Below, in pieces: positions 53,590 through 64,000 of a stretch of 64,000 nt of DNA; the stretch's first letter is position 1; each line of letters starts with the position of its first letter. The translations under genes and the position numbers were made by a program. The notes under the pieces were generated by a model that saw nothing but the letters and a program-made list of their open reading frames with translations, made no database searches and was not told the origin of the DNA. Location of the stretch: positions 25,722,007-25,786,006 of the forward strand of contig NC_087070.1 of NCBI RefSeq assembly GCF_963678635.1. Reading direction: 5' to 3'. The stretch is from Symsagittifera roscoffensis. Its lineage: Eukaryota > Xenacoelomorpha > Acoela > Convolutidae.

Positions 53590-55125
53590 CTATGTTTTCT
53601 TATAATTATTGTTCTCTATGCCTGAGGGGACAGATATTTTTGTATCAGAAGAAATGCAACAATATGTTACTTGCACAGCAAACGATTATTCATTGTACTG
53701 TTGTAGTCTACCAAAAAATGTGTTTTGAGACTAGTTTCATGGAAATTTCTGAAATTGCGAAACCTTTCACATGACATAAGTTGGCAGTTTGTTTTTTATT
53801 GGTCACGGATACCAGAAGCACTTCTCTGTTTGTGTGCATCGATGCCTTTCGTTAGAAAGGGACTGTGAGATTCGTTTCAAGTTACAAAATACGTTTATCA
53901 TTAGCCGTGAATTAATCCTTTATTGGAATAAAAACTATATTCAGGTGCCATGAGGAGGGTGGAGATAATATACAATATCCGTCATGCCACTCAAGTCTCA
54001 GCGTACTTTCAGATTTTAACCTCATTAAAAGAAATATTTCCGTTTTAAAAGCAGGATGCACACATGAAGTGTACTGTACTAAAACACGGATACCATAATG
54101 TGGTCATATACCATTAATGTTTCTTTATTTTGAAATGTGATTGAAGAAGGCATGGCATTATCTTTTTGATCTGTTAAAGGTCAAAAATTGAACTCTCTTT
54201 TTTGTTCAAAATCAATTATTGTCCCGTAAATGTGCAGTTCTCAGTACTAAAACGCTGTGATATCTTCCTCCTTTAATCCCATTTTTGTTCGTCCATTATA
54301 TTTTTTGTTTCAAATATAAACTGTTTCCGTCATTTTTGAATGTGAAGAGGCGTCTAAATTTTTTGTTATGTTTATGTATTGACAAGGAGCTTGTTAATGC
54401 TGTATGACTTTGACTTTACACATTTCTTTTTTCATTCAACACTTGTCAAAAAGTGGTCATTAGAGAATGCTTAACCAAGAGAGCAAGTTGTTATTTGGAA
54501 ACGACATTTGTTGTTTAATTGATTTTTTAAAATTGTCTCTTTTAAAAAGGTTATTCAACTTCGTATGACCTGATATTTTCAGACGTAAAATTCATATTTA
54601 TTTCTTCAGCGAACAATTGTTTAGCAAATACCAAATATTGATTAAACCAACGTTGAAAGTAAATGTAACTCTAAAAATGGCCACGCGGTTCAAATTTTAC
54701 AATAAATAGACGCATGATTAGCAAACAGATGCTGGGAGAGATCAATTTTCGCTCTCTAGCCTTTGTATTGAAATTGATGAACTTCGAGTTAACTATTTAT
54801 TTAAATGAAACCTTGAACCCATTTCGCTGACCGATTTTAGATTGAGAACATGTGGCCGCTTTGATTGATCGAATGATGCAATTTTACAAATATTGCTCCT
54901 GAAAATTTCAACGAATCAAGAAACAGTTATGGTTCACCAGCAGAATATAACACCAAAATTGTCAATTGAAGACGCCATTGTGAAATTATGATCAATTATT
55001 ATTGCTAAAGTTTGACCTTAATTTGCCATTTTGTGAGTAAAATCTGGTCAGTTTTGACGAATTCATTAAATTATTGCCTATTTTTTTGAAACACTGAGAT
55101 TTTTTGGGTTGTGCTGTGTTGACTA
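53590..55125. other. Intergenic upstream of DDX41, nothing recognised
   Basis: 1.5 kb of AT-rich DNA with no repeat family member, coding trace or clear core promoter that I can identify. Confidence 0.5.
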
Positions 55126-62798
<7,673 letters not shown>

Positions 62799-63860
62799 TA
62801 CAGAGTCTGATTTCCGCCCGTGCGTGACTTGACGACCGAGTTATCTGATAATCGTTTTAGCTTTAGTTAGGACGCTTTTTCATTCTGATACTTTACGATG
62901 TGGTGTATCGTCGACCTGAATTTCATTGTTGATTTTTCAGTCTTATTGATTGTTGTTTTGAAGTCTTTATTAGCTGATAAAAGTCAAAATGTTAATTGAA
63001 ATATTTATATTCATTCTTTTTACTCAAGCGTAGCGTAGTGTAAAGCTACGAAGCAATTTTTTTCCAACACAATTCGTAATTAAAAATGGTCAGTTCTCAT
63101 TTGGTTACTCTTTTGATAAATTTCAAACCATGGCAATTTAGTAACATCTGATCCTCTTATTTATTGAACTTGTTTTTGCCTTTTTCGAGCTTTGTTGGCC
63201 GTTTTCTCGCTCACATTTGCGAAGAGCAGCTATGTCACTCTGTTAATTTTTAAAATATAATAATATCATAAGTCATTTCAAATACAGCCATTTAGTTTGA
63301 AGCTAAACTGATGGATAATAAAATTGCCGTAGCTCGAAATTCCTTCAAAATCGGCTCGCAAGAATGGTAATAATGAAAACCTCTATTTAAAAAATTGTCA
63401 ATTTATACAAGTTCTTTAAAACTAAACAGCAAATATGCAATATCATATGCAATATTGTATGTTCAAGTGGACATTTTAGGGATGCTCGATAAAAAAGCGA
63501 TTCCATTAAATCACTGCAAATAGCATATATCAAGGAGGTATGTTAATTGATTACTGCGCCAACTAATTAAAGACATTGAAAGTAGTTTCTGATTGGCTAG
63601 ATTTCTACATAAAGTAGATCGTCATATTAAATATATGAAGCATTATTTTTTAATTCACCGAAGAAATGAAATTTTGTTGCCGTTTCCATTCAAACTCGAT
63701 CCTACTCTTTGCGATTGATGCGATGTATATTAAAAAAACAGTAAAAGCCAAAATGCAAGCTTTGATTTGTCGACGGAGATCTGCGATCAACTGGATACCA
63801 GATAAAAGAAGTAAAAGAAAGGAGATGGGCTGATTGTTCAGTATCACCGAAAGTTTCGAT
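62799..63860 (+). repeat. DDX41 downstream flank with a short hairpin-tailed repeat
   Basis: Head near 63025 (AGCGTAGCGTAGTGTAAAGC, then TTTTTTTCCAACACAATTCG) and tail CATTTGCGAAGAGCAGC at ~63213, lacking the tRNA-like middle. AATAAA near 63317 is a possible late poly(A) signal. 63300-63860 shows nothing else. Confidence 0.5.
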
Positions 63861-63869
63861 CAAAGTTGG

Positions 63870-64000
63870 TAGTTTAAATTGCGCCCATCAAAATTAGGGT
63901 TACATGACGATTTACCCTTTTGCAGTTTATCCTTTACCAATTTAACCTGCCACATTAACGTACGTTCCAACTTAACCTATTCAAGTTTACCCTATGCTCG
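63870..64000. repeat. Degenerate TTTAACC/TTTACCC tandem motif
   Basis: Phrases such as ATTTACCCTTTTGCAG, TTTATCCTTTACC, TTTAACCTGCC, CTTAACCTATTC and TTTACCCTATGC recur every 15-25 bases to the window end. It may be the edge of a repeat lying further right. Confidence 0.5.

Overview
This is 64 kb of AT-rich nuclear eukaryotic DNA, most likely from an invertebrate animal. It holds three spliced genes, all on the + strand, with standard-code exons, long repeat-filled introns and GT-AG junctions (plus two likely GC-AG). Rebuilding the exons by splice phase gives three conserved proteins: a DHHC palmitoyltransferase closest to ZDHHC12 (15149-20698, 6 exons, 413 aa), the mitochondrial ribosome-recycling GTPase GFM2/mtEF-G2 (25258-48765, 11 exons, 793 aa) and the DEAD-box helicase DDX41 (55126-62798, 8 exons, 676 aa). 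Every exon joins in frame, so all three look intact. The species cannot be named from the sequence alone.

Layout: 1-12560 is a repeat array with no convincing gene, built on a TTTGCGACAGGCGG core and organised in ~1 kb sub-units. A ~1.94 kb block is repeated at the left, and a ~3.02 kb block is present twice in tandem (4393-7420, 7421-10441) with the start of a third copy. 12600-15148 holds a MITE-like element and a long dispersed repeat. ZDHHC12 follows, with a tangle of inverted repeats in intron 2. 20699-25257 is intergenic, with a decayed Ty3/gypsy pol fragment and an acidic ORF or terminal exon at 23580-23933. GFM2 spans 23.5 kb, mostly because of introns 1, 2, 7 and 10, which are packed with repeats. 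48766-55125 holds more repeats and a broken non-LTR retroelement (51.7-53.3 kb). DDX41 ends at 62798, and the rest is repeat-derived flank.

The three genes act in different places (Golgi/ER membrane acylation, mitochondrial ribosome recycling, spliceosome/nucleic-acid sensing), and nothing suggests joint regulation. The most notable feature is the repeat landscape. Many introns carry same-strand copies of related ~0.5 kb elements with a tRNA-like A box and B box, ending in a short GCGAAGC-N3-GCTTCGC hairpin followed by CCTCTGT. Other items worth checking are two GC-AG introns in GFM2, a decayed copy of the GFM2 P-loop exon inside its own first intron, and a near-perfect 55-nt hairpin. All homology calls come from recalled family motifs; no search was run. 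Repeat boundaries were read by eye and are approximate.
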